A stretch of 42,668 bases of DNA. Origin: an uncultured Lachnospiraceae bacterium (GTDB lineage: Bacteria > Bacillota > Clostridia > Lachnospirales > Lachnospiraceae). The notes under the pieces were generated by a model. That model saw only the letters and a program-made list of their open reading frames with translations, made no database searches and had not been told where the DNA came from. The DNA is taken from the NCBI GenBank assembly GCA_947173945.1, contig CAMWGV010000021.1, positions 1 to 42,668 of the forward strand. Reading direction: 5' to 3'. Below, piece by piece: positions 25,673-34,576 of the stretch. Numbering within the stretch: the first letter of the stretch is position 1; every line of letters starts with the position of its first letter. The translations under genes were made by a program, and so were the position numbers.

Positions 25673-26812
25673 ATGACAGGTTTATTGACTATCAGAGATT
25701 CCATCAGAGACTTTTTAAGAAAATATGATGAGATTACAACACCGTTAATCAGATTTGTTATAGCATTGATAGTATTTAAATCAGTAAATTCAATGTATGG
25801 ATATTCGGATCTATTTGATAAGGGGGTAGTTATATTTCTCCTGGCTGTTATATCTGCATTGGTTTCAGATATAGTGGTTGTGCTACTTGTGGGAGCAACA
25901 ATGTGCATAAATGCTTTTGCTGTTTCGCTTGAAGTGGGTGTACTTTTCCTATTGATGTTTATATTAATGTACTGCCTGTATATGAGGATGTTTCCTGATT
26001 GCAGTTGGATTCTTATTTTAGTTCCAGTATTATATACATTGAAAATTCAGTATGCGGTACCGATTATTGTTGCTATTTTCGTTGGCTTATCGGGAGCTGT
26101 TCCGGCAGCATTTGGAATTGTAATTTTCTATTTTTCGAAGTATGTGAAAGAGGTTTATGATACTCTACATGCTACGGTTACTGAGGAACATTTTCAACCG
26201 CTTACATATATTGTCAAGGGATTATCAAAAAATAAGGAAATGATGGTTGCAGCAATTGTATTTGCAATCGTTATTGTGATTACAAATACAATACATAGGC
26301 TATCATTTGATTATGCATGGTATGTTGCAATCGGAGTTGGGGCATTATGTAATATTATATGCTTTATAATATGCGGAACTGTTTTAGATGCAGGCGTAGG
26401 TGGTGGAGAAGTTGTTCTTGGTACGCTTCTTGGTCTGATAATAGCAGTTGTGATACAGATGTGTAAAAGTATTGTGGACTATTCCAAAAAGGAAACAGTA
26501 CAGTTTGAGGATGATGAGTATTATTATTACGTAAAGGCTATTCCTAAGCTTGGAGAACCTTCAAAGGAAAAAAATGTTAAAACTATGACTGAAAACGGTA
26601 GTCAGGGACGTGATGATACAGAAGTAAAGAGAAGGCTGGCTGAGCATGCTGCCGCAGTTTCAAGAACAGATTCCGGCAGGCGGAATATGGAACAAGGCAG
26701 ACAAAGATCATCGGCACAAGTCCAGAACAGAACACGGACGACGACTCAGAGCCAAAGCAGACAAAGACCAAGTACACAAGGCTCGTCAAGACCAAATCCA
26801 AATAGGAAATAG
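25673..26812 (+). CDS. uncharacterised polytopic membrane protein with basic disordered tail
   Basis: A 379-residue protein not assigned to a known family. About eight hydrophobic helices fill residues 20-280; the cytoplasmic part begins KKETVQFEDDEYYYYVKAIPKL (aromatic-acidic motif) and is followed by a tail (about 310-379) rich in Arg, Gln, Ser and Asn, predicted disordered and basic. The start codon lies directly after the preceding stop (TAA then ATG). cdaA follows 31 nt downstream. Together with the coiled-coil protein it may form a membrane complex with CdaA/CdaR; the tail might bind nucleic acid or acidic lipid. This is inference from position. Confidence 0.72.
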   Translation: MTGLLTIRDSIRDFLRKYDEITTPLIRFVIALIVFKSVNSMYGYSDLFDKGVVIFLLAVISALVSDIVVVLLVGATMCINAFAVSLEVGVLFLLMFILMYCLYMRMFPDCSWILILVPVLYTLKIQYAVPIIVAIFVGLSGAVPAAFGIVIFYFSKYVKEVYDTLHATVTEEHFQPLTYIVKGLSKNKEMMVAAIVFAIVIVITNTIHRLSFDYAWYVAIGVGALCNIICFIICGTVLDAGVGGGEVVLGTLLGLIIAVVIQMCKSIVDYSKKETVQFEDDEYYYYVKAIPKLGEPSKEKNVKTMTENGSQGRDDTEVKRRLAEHAAAVSRTDSGRRNMEQGRQRSSAQVQNRTRTTTQSQSRQRPSTQGSSRPNPNRK

Positions 26813-26843
26813 ACAATAATTATTTTATGCATGAGGTGTTTTT

Positions 26844-27725
26844 TTGAGAGAACTATGGGCAGAAATAATTTCACAATTTGACTGGTTGTATTTACCGAAG
26901 ATAACAGTTGCTGATATACTTGAGATTGTTATACTTTCGTATTTGCTATATCATATTATACTTTGGTTTAAAAATACAAGAGCGTGGACGTTGCTTAAGG
27001 GTATTGCTGTGCTTTTAATTCTTATGTGCGTAGCGTATGTATTTAGGCTTAACACCCTTATGTGGATATTTAAAAATGCAATTAATGTTGGTATATTGGC
27101 AGTTATTATATTATTCCAACCAGAGCTTAGGCGTGCACTGGAGGAGCTTGGAAGGAAAAATATAATATCTGACGTTATAATCCGTGATGACAAAAATGTA
27201 AAAAATGAGCGCGTGAATTCTGACACGATTCAGGAGCTGGTTGCAGCTTCCATCGAAATGAGTAAGAATAAGACAGGTGCTCTTATTGTCGTGGAACAGG
27301 ATGTTGCTCTTGGTGAATATGAAAGCACAGGCATAAATATAGATGCTGTTATTTCAAAACAGCTGATTGTCAACATATTTGAGCATAATACACCTCTGCA
27401 TGACGGAGCTGTTATTATAAGAAATAACCGTGTTGTGGCTGCTACCTGTTATTTGCCGCTTACAGGCAGACCGGATTTAAATAAGGATTTAGGAACAAGG
27501 CATAGAGCTGCAGTGGGTATAAGTGAAGTTTCCGATAGCGTGACCATTATTGTGTCCGAAGAGACAGGTGCCATATCAGTTGCACAGGGCGGAACGCTCT
27601 CAAGCAATTTGGATCCTGAACAGCTTAGGAAACAACTGAGTTCCCTTCAAAATAAGGTGTCAGAATCAAGACGCCGTAAGAAAAGAAAAGGGGGGAAGAA
27701 AAATGAAAAAAAAGCTGTTGGATAA
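26844..27725 (+). CDS. cdaA: membrane diadenylate cyclase CdaA
   Basis: A 293-residue enzyme that condenses two ATP into c-di-AMP, the second messenger controlling potassium and turgor. Three N-terminal membrane helices (about 25-95) anchor the DAC domain. The two active-site motifs are present: LHDGAV (185-190) and GTRHRAA (217-223), plus SEETGAIS. TTG 26844 is used because GAGGTG is 5 bases upstream and the family's first helix starts there. The last residues are Lys/Arg-rich. It overlaps the cdaR gene by 23 bp, a coupling commonly seen in this operon. Upstream lie two unknown membrane proteins instead of the usual glmM following. Confidence 0.95.
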   Translation: MRELWAEIISQFDWLYLPKITVADILEIVILSYLLYHIILWFKNTRAWTLLKGIAVLLILMCVAYVFRLNTLMWIFKNAINVGILAVIILFQPELRRALEELGRKNIISDVIIRDDKNVKNERVNSDTIQELVAASIEMSKNKTGALIVVEQDVALGEYESTGINIDAVISKQLIVNIFEHNTPLHDGAVIIRNNRVVAATCYLPLTGRPDLNKDLGTRHRAAVGISEVSDSVTIIVSEETGAISVAQGGTLSSNLDPEQLRKQLSSLQNKVSESRRRKKRKGGKKNEKKAVG

Positions 27726-28932
27726 TTTAGGGTTGAAGATTATCTCGGTTGTGGTTGCAATTATATTCTGGCTTGTGGTTATGAATATTTCTGATTATAC
27801 CATGACTGTCAGGATAGATAATATACCTGTACAACAAATAAACGGTGAAGTGCTGGCAAATTTGGATCAGGTATATGATATTGCGAGCGGAGACACGGTT
27901 GATATCGTTGTAAGAGGACGAAGATCAATTGTCAGCAAGCTTAGCAAGGATGATTTTGTTGCAGTTGCTGATTTATCAAAAATGTCCATAACAAACACGG
28001 TGCAGATATTTGTAAACCCTAAGTCAGCATCAATTAGTGATGATATATCGATAACATATGTTGATAATACAATGAAACTTAATCTGGAGGAGAAGGTTTC
28101 TGCCCCATTTCCGATTAAGGCAGTGACAAAGGGAAATCCTATAGATGGATATGCGGTGGGAGATATTGAGGTTAAACCGAATATTGTAACTATAGAGGGA
28201 CCGAAAAGCGCAGTGGACAAAATTACGGAAGTGAGAGCTACAGTGAATGCGGATGGTATCAGGTCCCAATATGAAGTTGAATGCGACATCCAGCTTTATG
28301 ATGCTTATGGTGAGGAAATAATGAATGATAAGCTTTCTTTAAGCTTATCCAAAGTAAATATCATAGTAAATGTATATCCTGTTAAGGCTGTTCCGATAAA
28401 CGTATCTGTCAAAGGAACTCCGGGTGATGGTTACGATATAGGGGGAGTTGTTTACCAGCCTCAGACAGTGCGTATTGCAGGACCGACAGATAAATTGAGC
28501 AAAGTATCCTCGATTGATATTAATGATATATCAGTAAGCGGGTTGACTGAAAATGTTGAAACAATGCTTAACATAAATGACTATCTTCCGTCAGGTGTGT
28601 TCGTTGCTCAGGACAATCCGGAAGTAGCAATTAGCATTAGGATAGAAAAGCTTGAAAATGTTGCATTTAACATAAATCCGAATGATATAAATCTGATTGG
28701 AAAGAACAACCGGTATACATACAAGGTTGAGCTTTCCGATGGATATAATGTGGTAGTATCGGGGCTTTCCGATGTTGTGAAAGAAATTGATGCATCTTCA
28801 CTAAAACCGAGTATAGACTGCTCAAAGCTATCTGTGGGAATTAATAACAACGTAACTTTGGATTTGATGAGTATTGATGGCATTACATACAGTTTTTCTG
28901 GAAGTGTAACCGTAGTTGTTGAAGAAAGGTAG
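27703..28932 (+). CDS. cdaR: CdaR/YbbR-domain regulator of CdaA
   Basis: A 409-residue single-pass membrane protein: an N-terminal helix (about 7-28, IISVVVAIIFWLVVMNIS) and an extracellular part with four YbbR repeats, each with the typical P-V-x-G... Y-x-V...V-x-I-x-G-P pattern (VTIEGPKSAVDKI and VRIAGPTDKLSKV are clear). CdaR binds CdaA and modulates its activity in Firmicutes. The start ATG follows GGGGGGAAG inside the cdaA coding end. The repeats are intact to the stop. A sirtuin gene follows within 8 nt. Confidence 0.93.
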   Translation: MKKKLLDNLGLKIISVVVAIIFWLVVMNISDYTMTVRIDNIPVQQINGEVLANLDQVYDIASGDTVDIVVRGRRSIVSKLSKDDFVAVADLSKMSITNTVQIFVNPKSASISDDISITYVDNTMKLNLEEKVSAPFPIKAVTKGNPIDGYAVGDIEVKPNIVTIEGPKSAVDKITEVRATVNADGIRSQYEVECDIQLYDAYGEEIMNDKLSLSLSKVNIIVNVYPVKAVPINVSVKGTPGDGYDIGGVVYQPQTVRIAGPTDKLSKVSSIDINDISVSGLTENVETMLNINDYLPSGVFVAQDNPEVAISIRIEKLENVAFNINPNDINLIGKNNRYTYKVELSDGYNVVVSGLSDVVKEIDASSLKPSIDCSKLSVGINNNVTLDLMSIDGITYSFSGSVTVVVEER

Positions 28933-28940
28933 CGAAGTTT

Positions 28941-29651
28941 ATGATTGAAAAATTTAAAAGTGCTGTAAATGAGTGTAATTATATCGTGTTTTTTGGTGGT
29001 GCGGGCGTGTCTACCGAAAGTGGAATCCCCGATTTCCGGAGTGTTGATGGCTTGTACAACCAAAAGTATAAATATCCACCGGAAACGATTATAAGTCATT
29101 CTTTTTACATGAGAAATCCTGAGGAATTTTATGAGTTTTATAAGGATAAAATGCTTTTCTTGGACGCAAAGCCCAATGCCGCTCATTTGAAACTGGCAGA
29201 GCTTGAGGAAAAAGGGAAGCTGAAAGCTGTAGTAACTCAAAATATAGATGGACTTCATCAGGCAGCAGGAAGCAAAGAAGTTCTTGAGCTTCATGGCTCG
29301 GTTCACAGAAATTACTGCCGAAAATGTGGTAAGTTTTTTAATCTGGAATACATTGTGAATTCGAAAGGAGTTCCAAAATGCGATGATTGTGGTGGAGTAA
29401 TAAAACCGGATGTTGTGCTTTATGAAGAGGGGCTTGACCAGACTACCATTGCAAGAACTGTGGAACACATTTCACATGCGGATATGCTTATTATAGGTGG
29501 AACGTCCCTTGCCGTGTATCCGGCAGCAGGGCTGATTGATTATTTTAAAGGAAAGTATCTTGTCGTGATAAATATGGCACCTACGGCAAGAGATGTAAAT
29601 GCGGATATACTTATTAAAGACAAAATAGGACAGGTTTTTTCACAACTGTAA
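28941..29651 (+). CDS. cobB: NAD-dependent protein deacylase, sirtuin (class U-like)
   Basis: A 236-residue Sir2-family enzyme that removes acyl groups from lysines using NAD+. The NAD-binding motif GGAGVSTESGIPDFR is at 19-33, TQNIDGLH at 99-106, the general base His118 (LHGS), and a Zn ribbon by Cys126, Cys129, Cys147 and Cys150. The NPEEFYEFY region matches class U bacterial sirtuins (deacetylase type), not the Tyr/Arg pair of desuccinylases. It ends the cdaA cluster, 8 nt after cdaR, before a strong terminator, so it is co-transcribed with c-di-AMP genes. The substrate is unknown. Confidence 0.94.
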   Translation: MIEKFKSAVNECNYIVFFGGAGVSTESGIPDFRSVDGLYNQKYKYPPETIISHSFYMRNPEEFYEFYKDKMLFLDAKPNAAHLKLAELEEKGKLKAVVTQNIDGLHQAAGSKEVLELHGSVHRNYCRKCGKFFNLEYIVNSKGVPKCDDCGGVIKPDVVLYEEGLDQTTIARTVEHISHADMLIIGGTSLAVYPAAGLIDYFKGKYLVVINMAPTARDVNADILIKDKIGQVFSQL

Positions 29652-29670
29652 TAATATTTAAATGGGGGTG

Positions 29671-29722
29671 GCCCCGTCAATACATATTATATCGTGTAAT
29701 ATGTTTTGTCGGGGCTTTTTTA
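29671..29722 (+). terminator. strong intrinsic terminator of the cdaA-cobB operon
   Basis: Outer stem GCCCCG (29671-29676) with CGGGGC (29710-29715) and inner stem ACATATTA with TAATATGT, then TTTTTTAT. Confidence 0.92.
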
Positions 29723-29740
29723 TTTGAGTAGAAAAAACTC

Positions 29741-29769
29741 TTGACAACAAAATGACATTGTATTATTAT
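29741..29769 (+). promoter_or_regulatory. promoter of the GntR-ABC operon
   Basis: TTGACA (29741-29746), 17 bp, TATTAT (29764-29769). Downstream, around 29788-29803, the motif GTACAATAGTAC forms a dyad with 4-base arms that may be the autoregulatory operator. Confidence 0.82.
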
Positions 29770-29829
29770 ACTACTGTATTAGATAGATAGTACAATAGTA
29801 CAGCGTTTATAATGAACGGAGGTGAAGGA

Positions 29830-30207
29830 ATGTCATGGAAATTTACTGGTGAAACACCCATATATATTCAGATTATGGATGAGATAAAGCTCAGAATTGC
29901 CAGAGGAAGGCTGAAGGCAGGAGACAAGGTTCCGTCTGTAAGGGAACTTGCGGTTATGGCGGGGGTCAATCCCAACACGATGCAAAAAGCCTTATCAGAG
30001 CTTGAAAGAGAAGGCGTCCTATATAGCCAGCGTACATCGGGCAGATTTGTTTCAGACAAAATGCCAGGGGGATCTGATGTAAAAAATGACGTGGGACAAA
30101 AATATATCAAAACCTACGTGGATGAAATGCGGCTGTTGGGATATGGTGATGATGAGCTTGCGGAGCTTGTAAACCGTTATATAGAGGAGGAGAGAGAAAA
30201 TGAGTGA
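29830..30207 (+). CDS. GntR/YtrA-family transcriptional repressor
   Basis: A 125-residue short GntR regulator of the YtrA subfamily: winged helix in 1-75 (YIQIMDEIKLRIARGRLKAGDKVPSVRELA and GVNPNTMQKALSELEREGVL) and a short helical dimerisation end. YtrA-type repressors sit before ABC transporters and regulate them in response to cell-wall antibiotics. ATG 29830 is preferred over 29812 because GGAGGTGA lies 5 bases upstream. Its last codons overlap the ATPase gene start (30200). Confidence 0.93.
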   Translation: MSWKFTGETPIYIQIMDEIKLRIARGRLKAGDKVPSVRELAVMAGVNPNTMQKALSELEREGVLYSQRTSGRFVSDKMPGGSDVKNDVGQKYIKTYVDEMRLLGYGDDELAELVNRYIEEERENE

Positions 30208-30901
30208 TTTAGTTGAAATATCCGGAGTGGCAAAACATTACGGAACAAAAAAAGTGATTTTCAACAATTTGAATTTAAGTCTTGAAAGTGGGAAAATTAT
30301 AGGGCTGCTTGGACCTAATGGTAGTGGTAAAACTACATTGATAAAGCTCTTATCGGGTTTACTCAGTCCGGCTTCGGGTACGATTCTTATTGATGGGAAG
30401 TCGATAGGGCCTGAGTCAAAGGCGATTGTATCATATTTGCCGGAACGAACATATTTCAATGAAAGTCTTAAGGTGAGAAATCTGGTCAATATGTTTAAGG
30501 ATTTTTATGCTGACTTTGATGAGCAAAGAGCCTATGACATGATGAATCTTTTGAATATAGATGCCAATATGACCTTGAAAAAGCTTTCAAAGGGTAATAA
30601 AGAAAAGGTTCAGCTTATTATGGTTATGAGCAGACGGGCAAAGCTATATCTTTTGGATGAGCCTATTGCAGGAGTTGACCCTGCGGCCAGAGATTATATT
30701 CTTCAGACAATACTTACGAATTATGAGCCGACTGCGACAGTCCTTTTATCAACACATCTTATATATGACATAGAAAAAATATTGGATGAAGTTATATTTA
30801 TCAAAAACGGAGAAATTGTCTGTCATAAGCCGGCAGATGAGTTAAGGGAAGAAAGAGGAATGTCTATTGACGAGATATTTAGGGAGGTGTTCAGATGTTA
30901 G
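30200..30901 (+). CDS. ABC transporter ATP-binding protein
   Basis: A 233-residue nucleotide-binding subunit. Walker A is GPNGSGKTT (38-46). The signature is LSKGNKEK in place of LSGGQ (about 131), as is common in YtrB-like subunits. The Walker B is YLLDEPIAGVDP (about 151-162), and the H-loop is LSTHLI. Together with the following ABC-2 permease it forms an exporter of the Ytr type, possibly for antimicrobial peptides or cell-wall intermediates. It overlaps both neighbours by a few bases, so translation is coupled. Confidence 0.94.
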   Translation: MSDLVEISGVAKHYGTKKVIFNNLNLSLESGKIIGLLGPNGSGKTTLIKLLSGLLSPASGTILIDGKSIGPESKAIVSYLPERTYFNESLKVRNLVNMFKDFYADFDEQRAYDMMNLLNIDANMTLKKLSKGNKEKVQLIMVMSRRAKLYLLDEPIAGVDPAARDYILQTILTNYEPTATVLLSTHLIYDIEKILDEVIFIKNGEIVCHKPADELREERGMSIDEIFREVFRC

Positions 30902-31716
30902 GAAAGCTTATAAAAAATGAATTTGTTCAAAGAGGCAAACAGGTAGCACTTATATTTTGTGCTATTCTGGGTATGAGTTTAGTAACTGCATTGCTTTGGA
31001 TTATTGAACCATATGTGATATCAAATTTCTTTGGTTTCTTTTTGGGCTTGGTTACAACAATGTATGGCATAGGAATAGTGGCAGCAGCAGTAGGGCTTTT
31101 GATGCTTGCAATTGGAGATTTTGGAAAAAGGCTTTTCAAAGACCAGGGATATCTGACCCATACATTGCCGGTTAAAACATCTTCCATTATTTTTGCACGT
31201 ATGGTTTTTGATGTTGTACTGATTATTGCAATGGCAGTTATATTTCCTATAGCAATCAGTATAGCATGGCGGGATTTCACGGCTATAGGCGAGATGTTTA
31301 AAGGTATTGGTGAGTTAATAACCAGTCTATCAGGAGGTGCTCTTGAGACATCAATTGTAGTTATGGATCTTATTCTTGCCTTAGGGGCTGTGCTTTTGTC
31401 GTCGTTGCAATCATTATGGATGTTTAATGCCGCTTATGCAATTGGTCATTCCTTTAACACGGCTAAAAAGGCAATGTCAGTAGCAGCATATATGATAATG
31501 ACTGTAGTATCCGGTATGGTAATGTATTTTTTTGGTTGGTTTATGAGCGAAACAGGATTAGATGAAGTTGTTGTTAAAGGTCTTGATAGCTCACTTCATC
31601 CTGAAGTTTCGTTGATGGTGTTGCTTATTTTCACGTGTGTAATAACAGCAGTTGGAGTTGCAATATTTGCAGTGATAACAAGCTTTGTATGTAAAAAGAG
31701 ACTCAATTTGGAGTAG
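30895..31716 (+). CDS. ABC-2-type transporter permease
   Basis: A 273-residue integral membrane protein with six predicted helices and short loops (LALIFCAILGMSLVTALLWII near the start; ALGAVLLSSLQSLWMFNAAYAIG centrally; VSLMVLLIFTCVITAVGVAIF at the end). No ATPase motifs. It starts 6 bp inside the ATPase gene and ends the operon; the AT-rich stretch beyond has no clear terminator. The substrate is unknown. Confidence 0.88.
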   Translation: MLGKLIKNEFVQRGKQVALIFCAILGMSLVTALLWIIEPYVISNFFGFFLGLVTTMYGIGIVAAAVGLLMLAIGDFGKRLFKDQGYLTHTLPVKTSSIIFARMVFDVVLIIAMAVIFPIAISIAWRDFTAIGEMFKGIGELITSLSGGALETSIVVMDLILALGAVLLSSLQSLWMFNAAYAIGHSFNTAKKAMSVAAYMIMTVVSGMVMYFFGWFMSETGLDEVVVKGLDSSLHPEVSLMVLLIFTCVITAVGVAIFAVITSFVCKKRLNLE

Positions 31717-31741
31717 AAATTAAATAATTTAAAATTACCTC

Positions 31742-31792
31742 TTGACTTTAATATAAATAGTGTTATAGTACAGATAGAACAAATATAACACT
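31742..31792 (+). promoter_or_regulatory. clpB promoter overlapped by a 9-bp inverted repeat
   Basis: TTGACT (31742-31747), 16 bp, TATAGT (31764-31769). Exact inverted copies AGTGTTATA (31759-31767) and TATAACACT (31784-31792) start at the -10 and cover the start site, a classical repressor position. The block ATAGTACAG also occurs in the GntR promoter region (about 29796-29804), so that repressor or a relative might act here. It is not a CIRCE and not a CtsR box. Confidence 0.65.
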
Positions 31793-31858
31793 AATAATAC
31801 TTAGCTGTTAATTTTTTCAGATTAAGTATATAATATATTTTAGTCAGGAGGTATTTTT

Positions 31859-34435
31859 ATGGATGCAGAAAAATTTACAAGAAAATCCTTAGAGGTTATT
31901 GAAAATTGCGAGAAGCTGGCATATGAGTACAATAATCAGGAAATAGATCAGGAACATATACTTTACAGTCTTATATCCGTTGAGGACAGCCTTATAGCAA
32001 GACTGTTGGAAAGCATGCAGGTAAACATGGAGAGCTTTTCAAAGGAATGTGAGAAGCTTGTTGCATACAGACCAAAGGTGTCGGGAGGAAAACTTTTTAC
32101 AAGCCCTGATTTCTCAAAGGTTCTTATACAGGCAGAAAAGGAAGCAAAGCAGATGGGAGACGAATACATTTCTGTTGAGCACCTTTTCCTTGCCATATTG
32201 GAGAAAATGAATAAGGCAGTTAAGGGCCTGATTATGGGTTATGGTATAACAAGAAATAAATTTTTGGAAGCTCTTGCTGCGGTCAGGGGAAACAGGCGTG
32301 TTGAGTCTGATAATCCGGAGGCAACCTACGACACTCTTAACAAATATGGCTATAACCTTGTGGAGCGTGCAAGGCAGCAGAAGCTTGACCCTGTTATAGG
32401 ACGTGATAATGAGATTCGGAATATTATAAGAATTCTTTCGAGAAAAACAAAAAATAATCCGGTTCTGATTGGTGAACCCGGGGTTGGTAAAACTGCTGCC
32501 ATAGAGGGACTTGCCCAGAGGATTGTGAGAGGGGATGTACCTGATTCCTTGAAGCATAAGGAAATATTTGCCCTTGATATGGGTGCAATGCTTGCAGGGG
32601 CAAAATACAGAGGCGAGTTTGAGGAAAGGCTTAAGGCAGTGCTTGACGAGGTGAAAGCCTCAGACGGAGAAATTATATTATTTATAGATGAGCTCCATAC
32701 AATAGTCGGAGCAGGTAAGACAGAGGGCTCTATGGATGCCGGAAACATGCTTAAGCCAATGCTTGCAAGAGGTGAGCTCCACTGTATAGGTGCGACAACA
32801 CTAGATGAATACAGAAAGTATATAGAAAAGGATGCTGCTTTAGAAAGACGTTTTCAGCCTGTTATGGTAAATGAACCAACTGTGATTGATACAATATCAA
32901 TTTTAAGGGGCATTAAGAATCGTTTTGAGGTATTCCATGGCGTAAAAATAAACGATGGTGCATTGGTCAGTGCTGCTACTTTGTCTGACCGATATATTAC
33001 AGACCGATTTCTTCCCGACAAGGCAATTGACCTTGTGGACGAGGCTTGTGCAATGATTAAAACCGAGCTTGAATCCATGCCTGCGGAGATAGATGAAATA
33101 TCAAGAAAGGTAATGCAGCTTGAGATAGAGGAAGCAGCACTGAAGAATGAGGATGACAATCTGAGTAGGGACAGGCTTGTGGCACTCCGAAAGGAGCTGT
33201 CAGAGCTTCGTGACGAGGCAAACAGCATGAAGGCTGTATGGGAAAATGAAAAGAGTGGTGTGGAAAATGTCAGAAAGCTGCGGGAGGAAATCGAGCAGTT
33301 AAATGACCAGATTCAAATTGCCCAGAGAAATTATGACTTGGAAAAGGCTGCTGAGCTGCAATACGGTAAGCTTCCACAACTCGTGTCAGAGCTGGAAAAG
33401 CTTGAGGTAGAGCTTTCAGAGAAGGACAGAAGTCTTGTTCATGAGGCTGTTACTGATGAGGAGATTGCAAAAATTGTTTCAAAATGGACAGGGATTCCGA
33501 TATCAAAGCTGACGGAGACAGAGAGAAATAAAACCCTGCACCTTGCCGATGAGCTTCATAAGAGAGTGATTGGTCAGGATAATGCAGTGGAGCTGGTATC
33601 AGAGGCAATTATAAGGTCAAAGGCAGGGATAAAGGATCCGACTAAACCGATTGGCTCGTTTATGTTCCTCGGACCTACAGGCGTTGGAAAAACGGAACTT
33701 GCGAAGACACTTGCAGCGGCATTGTTTGACAATGAGGCAAGCATGGTTCGTATTGATATGAGCGAATACATGGAAAAGCACAGTGTTGCTAGGCTTATTG
33801 GAGCACCTCCGGGATATGTTGGTTATGACGAGGGTGGACAGCTCACAGAGGCAGTGAGGAGAAAACCTTACTCAGTAGTGCTTTTTGACGAGATAGAAAA
33901 GGCTCACCCGGATGTGTTCAACGTGCTTCTTCAGGTGCTTGATGACGGACGCATAACGGACTCAAAGGGAAAAACCGTAGACTTTAAAAATACAATTCTC
34001 ATCATGACCTCAAACATAGGCTCGGACAGTCTCCTTGAGGGTATAGATGAAAGCGGAAGTATAAGTGCAGAAGCGGAAAAAAAAGTTATGGGAAGTCTGA
34101 AAGCACATTTCAGACCGGAATTTATAAACCGGCTTGACGAGATAATTATGTTTAAGCCTCTTGATAAATATGCAATAGGCAACATAGTGGAGCTTCTTCT
34201 TGCCGACCTTAACAAACGTGTATCCGACAAGGAAATAAGGATAACCTTATCGGATGCCGCAAAGGACCACATTGTAACCGCAGGCTACGACCCGATATAT
34301 GGAGCAAGACCGCTCAAGAGATATATGCAGAAAAACATTGAGACGCTTGTGGCAAGGTGCATTCTTGCAGGCAATGTATCAAAGGGCTCGACAATTACGG
34401 TTGATGTAAGAAACGGAGAACTTGTGATTATTTAA
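31859..34435 (+). CDS. clpB: ClpB-type AAA+ protein disaggregase
   Basis: An 858-residue double-AAA+ ATPase that, with DnaK, extracts proteins from aggregates. It has an N domain (1-145), AAA-1 with Walker A GEPGVGKT (205-212) and Walker B LFIDELHT (about 273), the long coiled-coil middle domain (about 400-535), AAA-2 with GPTGVGKT (604-611) and VVLFDEIEK (about 674), and a C-terminal ARPLKRYMQ segment. No I-G-F/L-G-F ClpP-docking loop is seen, so it should not feed ClpP. It has its own promoter with an inverted-repeat operator. A 17-bp piece of this gene recurs at 38127-38143. Confidence 0.93.
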   Translation: MDAEKFTRKSLEVIENCEKLAYEYNNQEIDQEHILYSLISVEDSLIARLLESMQVNMESFSKECEKLVAYRPKVSGGKLFTSPDFSKVLIQAEKEAKQMGDEYISVEHLFLAILEKMNKAVKGLIMGYGITRNKFLEALAAVRGNRRVESDNPEATYDTLNKYGYNLVERARQQKLDPVIGRDNEIRNIIRILSRKTKNNPVLIGEPGVGKTAAIEGLAQRIVRGDVPDSLKHKEIFALDMGAMLAGAKYRGEFEERLKAVLDEVKASDGEIILFIDELHTIVGAGKTEGSMDAGNMLKPMLARGELHCIGATTLDEYRKYIEKDAALERRFQPVMVNEPTVIDTISILRGIKNRFEVFHGVKINDGALVSAATLSDRYITDRFLPDKAIDLVDEACAMIKTELESMPAEIDEISRKVMQLEIEEAALKNEDDNLSRDRLVALRKELSELRDEANSMKAVWENEKSGVENVRKLREEIEQLNDQIQIAQRNYDLEKAAELQYGKLPQLVSELEKLEVELSEKDRSLVHEAVTDEEIAKIVSKWTGIPISKLTETERNKTLHLADELHKRVIGQDNAVELVSEAIIRSKAGIKDPTKPIGSFMFLGPTGVGKTELAKTLAAALFDNEASMVRIDMSEYMEKHSVARLIGAPPGYVGYDEGGQLTEAVRRKPYSVVLFDEIEKAHPDVFNVLLQVLDDGRITDSKGKTVDFKNTILIMTSNIGSDSLLEGIDESGSISAEAEKKVMGSLKAHFRPEFINRLDEIIMFKPLDKYAIGNIVELLLADLNKRVSDKEIRITLSDAAKDHIVTAGYDPIYGARPLKRYMQKNIETLVARCILAGNVSKGSTITVDVRNGELVII

Positions 34436-34449
34436 ATGTTTAAAGACTA

Positions 34450-34573
34450 ATATTTATATCATAATATAAAAATCGTTTGAAGACGTCGGTACTTAGGTGA
34501 CGTATTTTGGCACCTTAGTACCGTTACGTCGGAGACGAGCGAAAGCGTATTTTTGTTATTATGATATAAATAT
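34450..34573. repeat. 124-bp inverted-repeat element, copy 1
   Basis: 17-bp perfect terminal inverted repeats (34450-34466 and 34557-34573) enclose a nested hairpin: GGTACTTAGGTG with CACCTTAGTACC, and outer GACGT/ACGTC words. It lies between the convergent clpB and kinase genes. It could be a strong two-way terminator, a structured RNA or a former MITE. Copy 2 is at 38143-38266 with three visible substitutions, in the same position relative to kinase sequence. Confidence 0.8.
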
Positions 34574-34576
34574 CCT

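Noticed and set aside
5187-34435. ClpP (5187) and ClpB (31859) as one protease complex
   Set aside because: The ClpB-type protein lacks the ClpP-docking loop and the genes are 26 kb apart.
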